Assembly: GCF_027270315.1 (NCBI RefSeq)
Contig: NZ_CP114413.1
Location: 7,998,001-8,062,000, forward strand
DNA from: Streptomyces cinnabarinus
GTDB lineage: Bacteria > Actinomycetota > Actinomycetes > Streptomycetales > Streptomycetaceae
Direction: 5' to 3'
Length of the DNA: 64,000 bases
Part shown: one piece after another, positions 1-8,778 of the stretch
Layout of the letters: the number at the start of each line of letters is the position of its first letter
Position numbering within the stretch: the stretch's first letter is position 1
Position numbers and translations under genes: made by a program
The notes under the pieces: model-generated
What the model saw: only the letters and a program-made list of their open reading frames with translations
Database searches by the model: none
Told to the model about the DNA's origin: nothing

Positions 1-89
1 ACAACGGCGGCCGGTGCGCGTCCGCACGCCCCCGGCAGGGGAGAATGAGGGCCTGACCGACGGTCGAACCCTTGCGGAGGAGCGGGAAG

Positions 90-1730
90 ATGCAGGACGA
101 GCGAGCGGGGCAGGTCGCGGGGCCCGAGGACCTGATCGACGTGGCCCGGCTGGTCACGGCGTACTACGCGCTGCACCCGGACCCGGCAGAGCCCGGCCAG
201 CGGGTGGCGTTCGGCACCTCCGGGCACCGCGGCTCGTCCCTGGCGACGGCGTTCAACGAGGACCACATCGCCGCCACCAGCCAGGCCATCTGCGAGTACC
301 GCACCGCGCAGGGCACCGACGGCCCGCTCTTCCTCGGCGCCGACACCCACGCCCTGTCCGAGCCCGCGCGGATCACGGCACTGGAGGTGTTCGCGGCCAA
401 CGACGTGACGGTCCTCATCGACCAGACGGACGGCTACACGCCCACCCCGGCGGTCTCGCACGCCATCCTCGCCCACAACCGCAGCCGCACCTCCGGGCTC
501 GCGGACGGCGTGGTGGTCACCCCGTCCCACAACCCGCCCGCCGACGGCGGCTTCAAGTACAACCCGCCGAGCGGCGGCCCCGCCGGCTCCGAGGCGACCT
601 CCTGGATCCAGGACCGCGCCAACGAGATCATCACCGGCGGCCTGAAGGACGTACGCCGCATCCCGTACACCCGCGCCTTGAGCGCCCCCGGCACGGGCCG
701 CTACGACTTCCTGGGCACGTACGTGGCGGACTTGCCGAGCGTCCTGGACCTGGAAGCAATCCGGTCCGCGGGAGTGCGCATCGGCGCCGACCCGCTGGGC
801 GGCGCATCGGTCGCCTACTGGGGCCGTATCGCCGAAGAGCACGGCCTGGACCTGACGGTGGTGAACCCCCTCACCGACCCCACCTGGCGCTTCATGACGC
901 TGGACTGGGACGGCAAGATCCGCATGGACTGCTCCTCGCCGTACGCCATGGCCTCGCTCATCGAGCAGCGCGCCCGCTACGACATCGCCACGGGCAACGA
1001 CGCCGACGCGGACCGGCACGGCATCGTCACGCCGGACGGCGGCCTGATGAACCCCAACCACTACTTGGCCGTGGCGATCTCGTACCTCTTCTCCCACCGT
1101 TCGGAGTGGCCGGCGGGCGCCGGGATCGGCAAGACGCTGGTGTCGTCCAGCATGATCGACCGGGTCGCGGCGGACGTCGGCCGTCCGCTGGTCGAAGTCC
1201 CGGTCGGATTCAAGTGGTTCGTGGACGGACTGTCCGACGGCAGCCTCGGCTTCGGCGGCGAGGAGTCGGCGGGCGCGTCCTTCCTGCGCCGGGACGGCTC
1301 GGTATGGACCACCGACAAGGACGGCATCATCCTGGCGCTGCTCGCCTCCGAGATCACGGCGGTGACGGGCAGCACCCCGTCCCAGCACTACACGCGGCTC
1401 ACCGAGCGCTTCGGCGCCCCGGCCTACGCCCGCGTCGACGCCCCGGCGTCCCGTGAGGAGAAGGCCCTGCTCGCCAAGCTGTCCCCGAGTCAGGTCACCG
1501 CCGACACCCTCGCCGGGGACCCGGTCACCACGGTGCTGACGGAGGCGCCCGGCAACGGCGCCGCGCTCGGCGGCATCAAGGTCGGCACCGCCAACGCCTG
1601 GTTCGCGGCCCGCCCTTCGGGCACGGAGGACGTCTACAAGATCTACGGCGAGTCCTTCCTCGGCCCGGACCATCTGCGCCAGGTCCAGGAAGAGGCCAGG
1701 TCCGTGGTGCTGGCGGCGCTGGACGCCTGA
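90..1730 (+). CDS. pgm: Alpha-D-glucose phosphate-specific phosphoglucomutase
   Basis: Interconverts glucose 1-phosphate and glucose 6-phosphate in the cytoplasm, linking glycogen, trehalose and cell-wall sugar nucleotides to glycolysis. The 546-residue length is normal for the family. Visible motifs are the phosphoserine loop TPSHNP (Ser146), the metal-binding loop DADADRHG (Asp304-Asp308), the sugar-binding GEESAG segment near residue 390 and the C-terminal phosphate-binding PSGTED. The ATG at 90 is preferred because GGAGGAGCGGG lies just upstream; an in-frame TTG at 72 would place the RBS inside the gene. The next gene starts one base after the stop, so co-transcription is likely. Identification is secure. 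Confidence 0.97.
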   Translation: MQDERAGQVAGPEDLIDVARLVTAYYALHPDPAEPGQRVAFGTSGHRGSSLATAFNEDHIAATSQAICEYRTAQGTDGPLFLGADTHALSEPARITALEVFAANDVTVLIDQTDGYTPTPAVSHAILAHNRSRTSGLADGVVVTPSHNPPADGGFKYNPPSGGPAGSEATSWIQDRANEIITGGLKDVRRIPYTRALSAPGTGRYDFLGTYVADLPSVLDLEAIRSAGVRIGADPLGGASVAYWGRIAEEHGLDLTVVNPLTDPTWRFMTLDWDGKIRMDCSSPYAMASLIEQRARYDIATGNDADADRHGIVTPDGGLMNPNHYLAVAISYLFSHRSEWPAGAGIGKTLVSSSMIDRVAADVGRPLVEVPVGFKWFVDGLSDGSLGFGGEESAGASFLRRDGSVWTTDKDGIILALLASEITAVTGSTPSQHYTRLTERFGAPAYARVDAPASREEKALLAKLSPSQVTADTLAGDPVTTVLTEAPGNGAALGGIKVGTANAWFAARPSGTEDVYKIYGESFLGPDHLRQVQEEARSVVLAALDA

Positions 1731-1731
1731 C

Positions 1732-2313
1732 ATGGACGAGGCGGTGGTGACGGCGCTGATCGCCGCCGGGGCCGCGATCGGCGGCGGCGCGCTGACCGGG
1801 TGCTTCGCGCTCGTCGCCGCCAAGCGCCAGGCCGCGGCGGCCTGGGCGGCGGGCGAACGGCAGGCCGAGGCCGCGTGGGAGGCGGGCCGGCAACAGGCGG
1901 CCGCCGCCTGGGACGCGGGCCAACTCCAGGCGACGGCCCAGCTGGACGTGGCCCGCCGCACGCTGGCCGAACAGACGCTCGCGGCGCAGCGGGAGGTGCG
2001 GAGGGCGGCCTATGTGACGTTCCTCAGCCGCACGGACAGCGCCCAACTGGCCTCGGCTGCCTGGCAGAGCGCGATCGGCACGGCGGAGGAGTCGCCGCGG
2101 CGGCGGGAGTACGACGTGGCGATGGGCGCGGTCGGGGAGGCGCTGAATGTCGTACGGCTGGAAGGGCCGGAGCCTGTCGCGACGGCTGCGGAGAACCTGC
2201 TGGGCGCCCTCGCCGCCACCGCTCCCGGAACCCAACACTCCATGGCCCAGGGCGAGTTCCTCGACGCGGCGCGCGCCGCGCTGGCCACTGCGCAGTCCGC
2301 TGCTGACGGATAA
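1732..2313 (+). CDS. Membrane-anchored hendecad-repeat hypothetical protein
   Basis: Unrecognised family, 193 residues. Residues 5-30 form one hydrophobic Ala/Gly-rich segment likely to be a membrane anchor. Residues 33-76 hold about four copies of an 11-residue unit of the form QAAAAWxAGxx, with Trp and Gly at fixed spacing. That periodicity fits a hendecad coiled coil next to the membrane, continuing into a charged helix. The rest is helical without known motifs. It starts one base after pgm and ends 31 bases before the STAS gene, so it probably shares the pgm transcript. A role as a scaffold or membrane partner of the STAS/TPR proteins is only a guess. Confidence 0.8.
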   Translation: MDEAVVTALIAAGAAIGGGALTGCFALVAAKRQAAAAWAAGERQAEAAWEAGRQQAAAAWDAGQLQATAQLDVARRTLAEQTLAAQREVRRAAYVTFLSRTDSAQLASAAWQSAIGTAEESPRRREYDVAMGAVGEALNVVRLEGPEPVATAAENLLGALAATAPGTQHSMAQGEFLDAARAALATAQSAADG

Positions 2314-2344
2314 GATCCGCAGTGCCCGGGATGAAGGGGGACTG

Positions 2345-3157
2345 GTGCAGCCGAAGGTGTCGTACGAGGACCAGTCCGACGACATCACTGTCGTGCGGGT
2401 GGAGAGCGCCGGCCACTGGGAACCGGAACTGCGCGAGGTACTGCTGCGGTTGACCGAGGGCGGGCGGCTGCTCTTCGTCGTCGACCTGAGCGTGCTGGAC
2501 GACATCGACAGCACCGGTCTGGGCGTGCTGGTCGGGGGCCTGAAGCGGGTGCACTTCAAGGGTGGGACGCTCGCGTTGGTCATCCCGAGTGAGCGGGTGC
2601 GCGCCATTTTCGCCAAGACACGTTTGGCCAAGCTGTTCCGCATCCACGAGGACGTGTCGAGCGCGGTGACGACGCTTGCCGCCGACTACACGAAGGAAGG
2701 CATCGAACAGCGACGCGCGGCCATCGCGGAGCGCGCCGCCCGAAAGCGGCAGCCACTGGAGAAGGGCGTCATCGTCTCGGGCGAGTACACCTACGAGCAC
2801 CTCTCCGAGGACATCACGCTGGTGAGCGTCCTGAGCAAGGATCTGGACGCCGAGATCAGCGTCTACACGGCGCCCGCCCTGCGCAAGGTGCTCGCCGATC
2901 TGGTGAACCAGGGACGGCACTTCCTGGTCGTGGATCTGACGTTCGTCGACTTCATCGACTCGACCGGACTCGGCGTCCTGGTCGGCTGCCTGAAGCGCCT
3001 GCGTCCGCACGACGGGGCGATAGCGGTGGTCGTGCCGGCCCTGCGCATGGAGAAGGCGTTCCGGATCACCGGACTGTCCTCTGTGTTTCCCAAGTTCGAC
3101 ACGGTGGATTCCGCAGTGGAGTTCCTCGGCCGACAGGTGCCCCGAGCGCATGTCTGA
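2345..3157 (+). CDS. Tandem STAS-domain protein (anti-anti-sigma type)
   Basis: A 270-residue protein built of two STAS domains, roughly residues 8-112 and 145-265, joined by a charged helical linker. Both keep the loop DSTGLGVLVG, at residues 55-64 and 205-214. Ser56 and Ser206 correspond to the serine phosphorylated by anti-sigma kinases in SpoIIAA/RsbV proteins. Known members release sigma factors by binding anti-sigma kinases. Two intact phosphosites in one chain are unusual. The start is the GTG at 2345, preceded four bases upstream by GAAGGGGG; upstream codons lack an RBS. The last 8 bases overlap the start of the TPR-ATPase gene, so the two are probably translationally coupled. The partner kinase is not in view. 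Confidence 0.88.
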   Translation: MQPKVSYEDQSDDITVVRVESAGHWEPELREVLLRLTEGGRLLFVVDLSVLDDIDSTGLGVLVGGLKRVHFKGGTLALVIPSERVRAIFAKTRLAKLFRIHEDVSSAVTTLAADYTKEGIEQRRAAIAERAARKRQPLEKGVIVSGEYTYEHLSEDITLVSVLSKDLDAEISVYTAPALRKVLADLVNQGRHFLVVDLTFVDFIDSTGLGVLVGCLKRLRPHDGAIAVVVPALRMEKAFRITGLSSVFPKFDTVDSAVEFLGRQVPRAHV

Positions 3158-5630
3158 CGCTGCGGACCGTCGGCGCACCGCCGTCCAATGGGACCCCGTC
3201 CGCCTGGGAGTTCACCCCGCCCCCGGCCCCGACGGCACCGTCGATCTGCCGTTGACGGAGTACCTGCCCCGCCCGCACGACGACATCCTGCGCCGGCGGC
3301 TGGCCCGCACGGCGGCCACGCACGGCGCCGTGTTCGTGCTGCTGGTGGGCCGTTCCGCGAGCGGCAAGACCCGCGCCGTCTACGAGGCGGTGGCCGCGGT
3401 CCTGCCCGACTGGCCCGTGGTGCGTCCCGTCGACGCCGACGAACTGGCCGCGGCGGACATCGGTCCGCGCACCGTGCTGTGGCTCGACGAGGCGCAGCGC
3501 TATCTGTGCGGAGCCGCCGGCGAGCGCTCGGCCCGGACCCTGGGGCGGCTGCTCGACCAGGTGGCGCCGCTCGCCGTGGTGGGCACGATGTGGCCGGAGA
3601 CCCTGCGGCGACTGACCGAGAACAGCCGTGGCGACGGGGACGAAGCACCGCACACCCGGGCGTTGTTGACGGGTCGTCACGCCATGATCACGGTGCCGGA
3701 CACGCTGCCCGGCGACGCCCCTGACGTGGCGGCGGCAGCGGCCCGGGACCCTCGCCTGGCGGCCGCCGTGCGTGCCGCGGGACCCGGCAACCGTGTGCTC
3801 CAACACCTCACCGGCGGGCCGGAGTTGGTCCGCCGCTGGGACATGGGCCCCGACCAGTGGTTCACCGCGCCCGAACACGCCGTCCTCACGGCGGCGGCCG
3901 AGGCACGCAGGCTCGGCCACGCCAGTGCCGTCCCGGCCAGGCTGCTGATGGAGGCCGCGGCCGGGTTCATGGACTCCACCGCACGCGCGACCGCGGGCAA
4001 GGAGTGGTTCCCGGCGGCGATCGGCGCGCTGACCGCCACCGGCGGCGGCCCCGCGCCACTGATCGCCGAACGGCACGAGCCGGGCGTCGGCGACCCCGAC
4101 AGCTACCGCCCGGACGACTATCTGGAGCAGCACATCCGCCGGGTCAGGGCGCACCTCGCGCCCTCCGCCGAGTTCTGGACCGCCGCGGCCTGGGCCAGAA
4201 CCCCCGATGACCTCTACGCCTTCGGCCGGGCCGCCGAACGGCGCCGCCGCTACACCTGCGCCGCCGCGCTGTACGAGAACGCCGTCGGGCAGGGCCAGGT
4301 CCGTGCCCGCGCCGCCTGGGCGGTGCTGCGGGAGCGAACCGACGGGCGGGAAGCCGCCGAACGGACAGCGGCGGGCGACCCCGCCGCCTGGGCGGCACTC
4401 GCCGTGTCGAGGGAGTCCGCGGGCGACGAGCCCGCCGCCTACGAGGCGTATCGCCGCGCGGCGGAGGCGGGCGACGCGTGGGCCTGGTCCGCCATGGCCC
4501 GGATCCGTCAGGAGGAGGGCGACCCGGCCGCCGCGGACGCCGTCGCGGCGCAGGCCGCGGCGGCGGGACAGCCGCTCGCCTGGCGGACGCTCGGCCGGAT
4601 GCGCGCGGCCGACGGCCCCGCGGCGGCGGAGGCGTTCGAGCGGGCGGTGCGGGTCGGCGACGGATGGGGTCTGCTCGGGCTCGCCCAGGTCGCCCAGCGC
4701 GCCGGTGACCTCCCCGAGGCGGTGCGGCACGCCACGCGGGCGGCCGAGGCGGGCGTCACCGCGGCGTGGGCGCTGCTGGTACGGCTGCACTGGGCGCTCG
4801 GCGACGCCACGGCAGCCGTGGCCGCGGCCACCGGGGGAGCGGACGCCGAAAGCCCGGAAGGCTGGACCCGGCTCGCTCAACTGCGCCACGCCGACGGGGA
4901 CTTGTCCGGTGCCGCCGCTGCCCACCGCGAGGCCGCGGCTCTCGGCGTCGGCGCGGCCTGGCGTGAACTCGCCCTGCTCGCCGAGGCGGACGGCGACCGC
5001 ACCGCCGCCGAGGAGGCCGCCGCACAGGCGGTGCGCACCGGCGACCCCGAGGCCTGGACCGCCCTGGCCGAGGACCGGGCGGATCACGGTGATGACACGG
5101 GCGCCGCCCACGCCGCCGCCGAGGCGGCCCGCGCCGGCGACGTGGAGGCCTGGATCACGCTGGCCCGCGGCCGCGAACGCGCCAAAGACCTCGAGGGCGC
5201 GGAGCACGCCGCCGACCTGGCCGCCGACCGGGGCTCGCCCGCCGCGTGGGCCGCCCTGTCCCGGATGCGGGAGCGGGCGGGGGACCGGGTGGGATCGAGG
5301 CGCGCGGCGCTGCGAGCCGTCGCGCTCGGCGCCTTTGACACCTGGACCGCGCTGGGCCGCGTCCGCGAGGCCCTGCACGATCCCGCAGCCGCCGAACGCG
5401 CCTACCTCCGCGGCTGCGAGGCCGGAGACACGGAGGCGTACGCCGCCCTCGGCGCCCTCTACCTGGACCAGGGCCGCTCCACCGAAGCCTGCACCGCCTA
5501 CCGCGCAGCCGTGGACGCCGGACTCCCCGACGCCTGGGAGGGCCTGCTGGCGGCACTGACCGCACAGACGCCGCGCGCCACGTCCGCGCAGACGGTGGAG
5601 CGACTGCGCAGGACGGGGCTCAGTCCCTGA
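3150..5630 (+). CDS. P-loop NTPase fused to Sel1/TPR-like repeats
   Basis: An 826-residue protein. The N-terminal part has a Walker A motif GRSASGKT (67-74) and a Walker B-like stretch ending WLDEAQ (Asp113-Glu114), suggesting nucleotide binding. From about residue 325 to the end it is an Ala-rich array of helical repeats, each around 34-36 residues and carrying W/A-x-x-L-A motifs, typical of TPR/Sel1 solenoids. This architecture resembles STAND-like sensors, in which the solenoid detects a partner and the NTPase switches state. The ATGTCTGA overlap with the tandem STAS gene implies matched expression and possibly physical contact. The function is unknown. Confidence 0.85.
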   Translation: MSDAADRRRTAVQWDPVRLGVHPAPGPDGTVDLPLTEYLPRPHDDILRRRLARTAATHGAVFVLLVGRSASGKTRAVYEAVAAVLPDWPVVRPVDADELAAADIGPRTVLWLDEAQRYLCGAAGERSARTLGRLLDQVAPLAVVGTMWPETLRRLTENSRGDGDEAPHTRALLTGRHAMITVPDTLPGDAPDVAAAAARDPRLAAAVRAAGPGNRVLQHLTGGPELVRRWDMGPDQWFTAPEHAVLTAAAEARRLGHASAVPARLLMEAAAGFMDSTARATAGKEWFPAAIGALTATGGGPAPLIAERHEPGVGDPDSYRPDDYLEQHIRRVRAHLAPSAEFWTAAAWARTPDDLYAFGRAAERRRRYTCAAALYENAVGQGQVRARAAWAVLRERTDGREAAERTAAGDPAAWAALAVSRESAGDEPAAYEAYRRAAEAGDAWAWSAMARIRQEEGDPAAADAVAAQAAAAGQPLAWRTLGRMRAADGPAAAEAFERAVRVGDGWGLLGLAQVAQRAGDLPEAVRHATRAAEAGVTAAWALLVRLHWALGDATAAVAAATGGADAESPEGWTRLAQLRHADGDLSGAAAAHREAAALGVGAAWRELALLAEADGDRTAAEEAAAQAVRTGDPEAWTALAEDRADHGDDTGAAHAAAEAARAGDVEAWITLARGRERAKDLEGAEHAADLAADRGSPAAWAALSRMRERAGDRVGSRRAALRAVALGAFDTWTALGRVREALHDPAAAERAYLRGCEAGDTEAYAALGALYLDQGRSTEACTAYRAAVDAGLPDAWEGLLAALTAQTPRATSAQTVERLRRTGLSP

Positions 5631-5649
5631 GCGGGGGGCCAAGCCCCGC
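5631..5649. terminator. Short GC hairpin after the STAS/TPR operon
   Basis: GCGGGG and CCCCGC arms with a 7-base loop follow the TPR-ATPase stop codon directly. There is no U tract, as is common in high-GC actinomycetes. The stem is short, so this is only a plausible terminator. Confidence 0.4.
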
Positions 5650-5700
5650 CAGGGGCGATAGCCTCGGCGCTGCCGGCGTCCAACGGGGAGGGGTCCGAGT

Positions 5701-6348
5701 ATGCGAGGGCAGGACTGGGTCGAACGTGCGGGAGAGCTGTTCGAAGCGGCGATGTTCGGCGGGGACGCGACCGCGCTGGAGCGGTCCGACGAGGTGCTGG
5801 ACGCGGTCGAGGCGCCGCTCGCGATGGCGCGGGGCAAGGCGATGCACGTCCGCTTCCTGAACGACCGCGAGGAGAACAGCCAGGAACTGGTGCTGTTCGA
5901 GCGCGCGGCCGAGTTGTACGCGCGTCTGGGAGACGCCTCGGGAGAGGCGGACGCGTTGTTCTGGATCGGCTGCTGGCACCAGGTGGTCAAGGGTGACGGC
6001 GCCACCGGCAGGCCGTACTTCGAGCGGTCGTACGCGCTGGCGAAGTCCGTCGACGACCGGCGGACGATGTCCTACGCGGTGCGCCATCTCGGATTCGCCG
6101 ACAAGGACGCAGGGCACCTCGATCAGGCCCGCGAGCGGCTGGTCGAATCGGTGGCCCTGCGCCGCGAGATCGGCTTCAGGGCCGGGGAATCGGCCGGCCT
6201 GGTGGCGCTCGCCTACCTCGCGGCCGAATCCGGCGACCGGTCGGCGGCGTTCCGCCACCTCGACGAGGCCCAGTCGGTCGCCGAGAGCTGCGGTGCCGAG
6301 GCCGTGTCGGGGTGGATCGAGCAGGCCCGGACGCTCATCGGCTCCTAG
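5701..6348 (+). CDS. Small TPR-repeat protein
   Basis: A 215-residue soluble protein. It consists almost entirely of helical pairs of TPR type, for example segments around ERAAELYARLGDASGEADAL and ARERLVESVALRREIG, resembling the tetratricopeptide region of AfsR/SARP-associated proteins. No catalytic domain, signal peptide or membrane segment is visible. The ATG at 5701 follows GGGGAGGGG closely, a strong RBS. It is separated from the preceding TPR-ATPase by 70 bases containing a possible terminator and may have its own promoter (GATAGC at 5657). It converges with the GNAT gene. A protein-interaction role is likely; the partner is unknown. Confidence 0.82.
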   Translation: MRGQDWVERAGELFEAAMFGGDATALERSDEVLDAVEAPLAMARGKAMHVRFLNDREENSQELVLFERAAELYARLGDASGEADALFWIGCWHQVVKGDGATGRPYFERSYALAKSVDDRRTMSYAVRHLGFADKDAGHLDQARERLVESVALRREIGFRAGESAGLVALAYLAAESGDRSAAFRHLDEAQSVAESCGAEAVSGWIEQARTLIGS

Positions 6349-6349
6349 A

Positions 6350-6368
6350 CCCGGGCGGCCGACCCGGG
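6350..6368. terminator. CCCGGG inverted repeat between convergent genes
   Basis: CCCGGG repeated with a 7-base spacer lies between the convergent TPR and GNAT genes. It can form a very stable but short hairpin, so it could act as a bidirectional terminator. The call is weak. Confidence 0.3.
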
Positions 6369-6386
6369 GAGCGCTCGCGCCGTGCC

Positions 6387-6905
6387 CTACCCCAGCCGCA
6401 ACTGCATCAACGTCAGATCGAACCACCGCCCGAACTTCGTCCCGGCCTCCTTCATGGTCCCCACGTGCTCGAACCCCCGCCGCTCATGGAGCCGGATCGA
6501 CGTCACGTTGCCCGACTCGACGGCGGCGACCATGCTGTGCTGGCCCGTGGCGCGGGCGCGGGCGATCAGCGCGGTGAGCAGGGTGCCGCCGATGCCCAGG
6601 CCGTGGTGCTCGGCGCGGACGTAGACCGAGTCCTCCACCGTGTGGCGGTAGCCCTCCAGGGCCCGCCAGGGCGCGTAGGCCGCGTAGCCGGCGATCTCGC
6701 CGTCCACCTCCGCCACCAGCGCGGAGCCCCGGTCGAGATGGTCGGCGAACCAGGCCCGGCCCTCGGCGGGGGTGTGCGGGACCTGCGTCCACAGGGCCGT
6801 CGAGTACTCGACGGCGTGGTTGCGGATCGCGACGACGGCCTCGGTGTCCTCCGGCCGGGCCGACCGGACCGCCACACCCTCTCGCGTCTCGTATATTGGA
6901 ATCAT
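6387..6905 (-). CDS. GNAT family N-acetyltransferase
   Basis: A 172-residue GCN5-related acetyltransferase, a full-length single domain. The acetyl-CoA loop (HHGLGIGGTLL), the following helix, and the C-terminal FEHVGTMKEAGTKFGRWFDL motif place it with the phosphinothricin/amino-acid acetyltransferase-like group. The substrate cannot be told from sequence. The ATG at 6905 lies inside an 18-base palindrome and overlaps, on the opposite strand, the first codon of the XRE-cupin regulator. The transcript is therefore probably leaderless or starts at a downstream codon. It is probably repressed by that regulator. The product could detoxify a metabolite exported by the adjacent MFS pump. Confidence 0.9.
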   Translation of the reverse strand: MIPIYETREGVAVRSARPEDTEAVVAIRNHAVEYSTALWTQVPHTPAEGRAWFADHLDRGSALVAEVDGEIAGYAAYAPWRALEGYRHTVEDSVYVRAEHHGLGIGGTLLTALIARARATGQHSMVAAVESGNVTSIRLHERRGFEHVGTMKEAGTKFGRWFDLTLMQLRLG

Positions 6906-6912
6906 GTCCAAT
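6895..6912. promoter_or_regulatory. Palindromic operator shared by GNAT and XRE genes
   Basis: ATTGGAATCATGTCCAAT is a palindrome (ATTGGA-N6-TCCAAT), extended to TATATTGGA/TCCAATATG with one mismatch. The central CATG supplies the start codons of both divergent genes. It is the obvious autoregulatory site for the XRE-cupin protein. Binding is inferred. Confidence 0.75.
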
Positions 6913-7491
6913 ATGATAGATCCTCTCGTGGAGCGGATCGCCACCCGCATCCGGGACGAGCGGGAACGGCGCCGCTGGACGCTCGCGCAGCTCGCCGACG
7001 CCTCCGGGGTCTCCCGCGCGATGATCAACCGCATCGAGCGCGGCGAGAGCAACCCGACGGCCGTCGTCCTCGGCAAGCTGTCCGCGGCCTTCCGGCTCAG
7101 CGTCGCATCGCTGCTCGCTGAGGGCGAGGCGCATCCGGAGGCCGAGACGCCGGCGGGCGTGCGGCGAAGGGCGGAGGACGTCGAGTGGACCGACCCCGGG
7201 ACCGGGTACCGGCGTCGCCAGATCACCGGCCCGCGCTTCCCCGCCGAGATCGCGGAGATCCAGCTGCCGCCCGGCGCCCGCGTCCCCTACCCGGCCGCCG
7301 CCTTCGCCTTCCTCCACCAGCTCGTCTGGGTGCTGGAGGGCCGGCTCACCTTCCAGGACGGCGACACCGTCCACGACCTCGGCCCGGGGGACATCGTCGA
7401 ACTCGGCGAGCCCGCCCCGCGCGTCTTCACCAACACCGGTACCGACGCCTGCCGTTACGCGGTGGTCCTCAGCCGGACCGACCGCCCATGA
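6904..7491 (+). CDS. XRE-family regulator with C-terminal cupin sensor
   Basis: 195 residues. Residues about 10-65 form a helix-turn-helix of Cro/C1 type (WTLAQLADASGVSRAMINRI). Residues about 115-190 form a cupin barrel (LVWVLEGRLTF..., PGDIVELG) that in relatives senses a small ligand. It is likely a repressor of itself, the downstream MFS gene and the divergent acetyltransferase through the palindrome over its start. Two starts are possible, ATG 6904 or ATG 6913; neither has an RBS, so leaderless translation is likely. Its stop overlaps the next ATG (ATGA at 7488-7491), coupling it to the transporter. Confidence 0.9.
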   Translation: MSNMIDPLVERIATRIRDERERRRWTLAQLADASGVSRAMINRIERGESNPTAVVLGKLSAAFRLSVASLLAEGEAHPEAETPAGVRRRAEDVEWTDPGTGYRRRQITGPRFPAEIAEIQLPPGARVPYPAAAFAFLHQLVWVLEGRLTFQDGDTVHDLGPGDIVELGEPAPRVFTNTGTDACRYAVVLSRTDRP

Positions 7492-8693
7492 CCCGCTCCC
7501 CACGCCAGGGCGACACCGCGCACCGCGGCGCCACCGCCCTGCTCGCCGCCATGGCCGGTACGGCGATAGCCGACAACTACACCCTCCAGCCCGCCCTCAC
7601 CGTCGTCGCCGCCGACCTGGACGTCCCGCTCTCCGCGATCAGCCTCGTCCCGTCCGCCGCGCTCGCCGGCTCGATGGCCGGGTTCGCCCTGCTGCTGCCC
7701 CTCGCCGACCGCGTCGCCCCGGGCCGCCTGGTCGCCGCCCACTTCACCGCCCTGGCCGCGGGCCTCGTGCTGGCCGCCACCGCCACCGACGCGGCCGTGC
7801 TGGTCGCCGCCCACCTGATCATCGGCGCCGCCGCCGCGGTCGCCGCCCAGGCGAACGTGATCGCCGGACGCCTGGCCGGACCCGGCCGCCGCGGTGCCGC
7901 CGTCGCGCTGGTCGCGACCGGACTGTCCGCCGGAATCCTGCTCGGCCGACTGGTCGGCGGCGCCCTCACCGACCTGATCGGCTGGCGCGCGATGCTCCTG
8001 GTCTGCGCCGCCCTCGCCCTGCTGTGCGCCGGTACGGCCGTCAGCCGCCTGCCCGGCGGCCGCCCCCGGGCCCGCGACCCCTACCGCTCCGCGCTGGCCG
8101 CGCTGCCCCGGCTCCCGCTGCGTGAGGCGAGACTGCGGCACGCCGTCGCCACCGGGGGCCTGTGGTACCTCGCCTTCACCCTGCTCTGGGTCGGCCTGGC
8201 GCTCTTCCTCGCCCGGCCGCCGCACTCCCTGGACCCCACCGCCATCGGTCTGTTCGGCCTGGCCGGGCTGCTCGGCTTCGCCGTACTGCCCTTCACCGGG
8301 CGCCTCGTCGACCGCCGAGACCCGCACACCGTGATGACCGTCGCCGTGGCGGTCGCGGCGAGCGGCGTCCTGCTGATCGCTCTCGCCCCGGACAGCGTGC
8401 CCGCCATCGCCGTGGGGCTGGCGGTGTTCGACGCGGGCTGCTTCGTCGCGCAGGCCGCCAACCAGAGCGTCGTCCTCGGCATCGACCCCGCCAACTCCGG
8501 CAGTTTCAGCGGCGCGTACCTGGTGCTGTACTTCGCCGTCGGCGCCCTCGGCACCGCCCTCGCCGGGCCGCTGATCGACGGCATCGGCCTGCGCGGCACC
8601 ATGACCGTCGCCTTCGGCGCGCTGATCGCCGCCGCGCTGCTCGCGCACTTCGGACGAGTCGGGGAAACGGCGCCCAGCCCCTCGTACGAGTGA
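7488..8693 (+). CDS. MFS transporter
   Basis: A 401-residue integral membrane protein with about 12 hydrophobic helices. It has the MFS motif-A-like loop after TM2 (LPLADRVAPGRLV) and a second half repeating the pattern (GRLVDRRDPHTVM). The overall look is that of small drug or sugar-acid exporters. The substrate is unknown. Start ATG 7488 overlaps the regulator stop by four bases, so the pump is translated with the XRE-cupin protein. With the divergent acetyltransferase this forms a compact resistance-like unit. Annotation as an efflux pump is inference from context; membership in the family is clear. Confidence 0.9.
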   Translation: MTRSPRQGDTAHRGATALLAAMAGTAIADNYTLQPALTVVAADLDVPLSAISLVPSAALAGSMAGFALLLPLADRVAPGRLVAAHFTALAAGLVLAATATDAAVLVAAHLIIGAAAAVAAQANVIAGRLAGPGRRGAAVALVATGLSAGILLGRLVGGALTDLIGWRAMLLVCAALALLCAGTAVSRLPGGRPRARDPYRSALAALPRLPLREARLRHAVATGGLWYLAFTLLWVGLALFLARPPHSLDPTAIGLFGLAGLLGFAVLPFTGRLVDRRDPHTVMTVAVAVAASGVLLIALAPDSVPAIAVGLAVFDAGCFVAQAANQSVVLGIDPANSGSFSGAYLVLYFAVGALGTALAGPLIDGIGLRGTMTVAFGALIAAALLAHFGRVGETAPSPSYE

Positions 8694-8778
8694 GACAAAA
8701 TGGTGAGAGCCGGGGCAGACCAGGTGGCCTCCGGAAGAATACCGATCTCCGAGTCGGCGGCACCGTCAGGAGACACAC

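Noticed and set aside
1828..1965. Regular DNA repeats in the second gene, considered as a CRISPR-like or tandem array
   Set aside because: The periodicity is 33 bases, in frame, and encodes a protein hendecad; there are no spacers.
3066..6005. Minus-strand open frame of 979 codons across the STAS/TPR genes
   Set aside because: It is antisense to well-supported genes, Gly/Arg/Pro-rich with no domain, and explained by high GC content with few stops.
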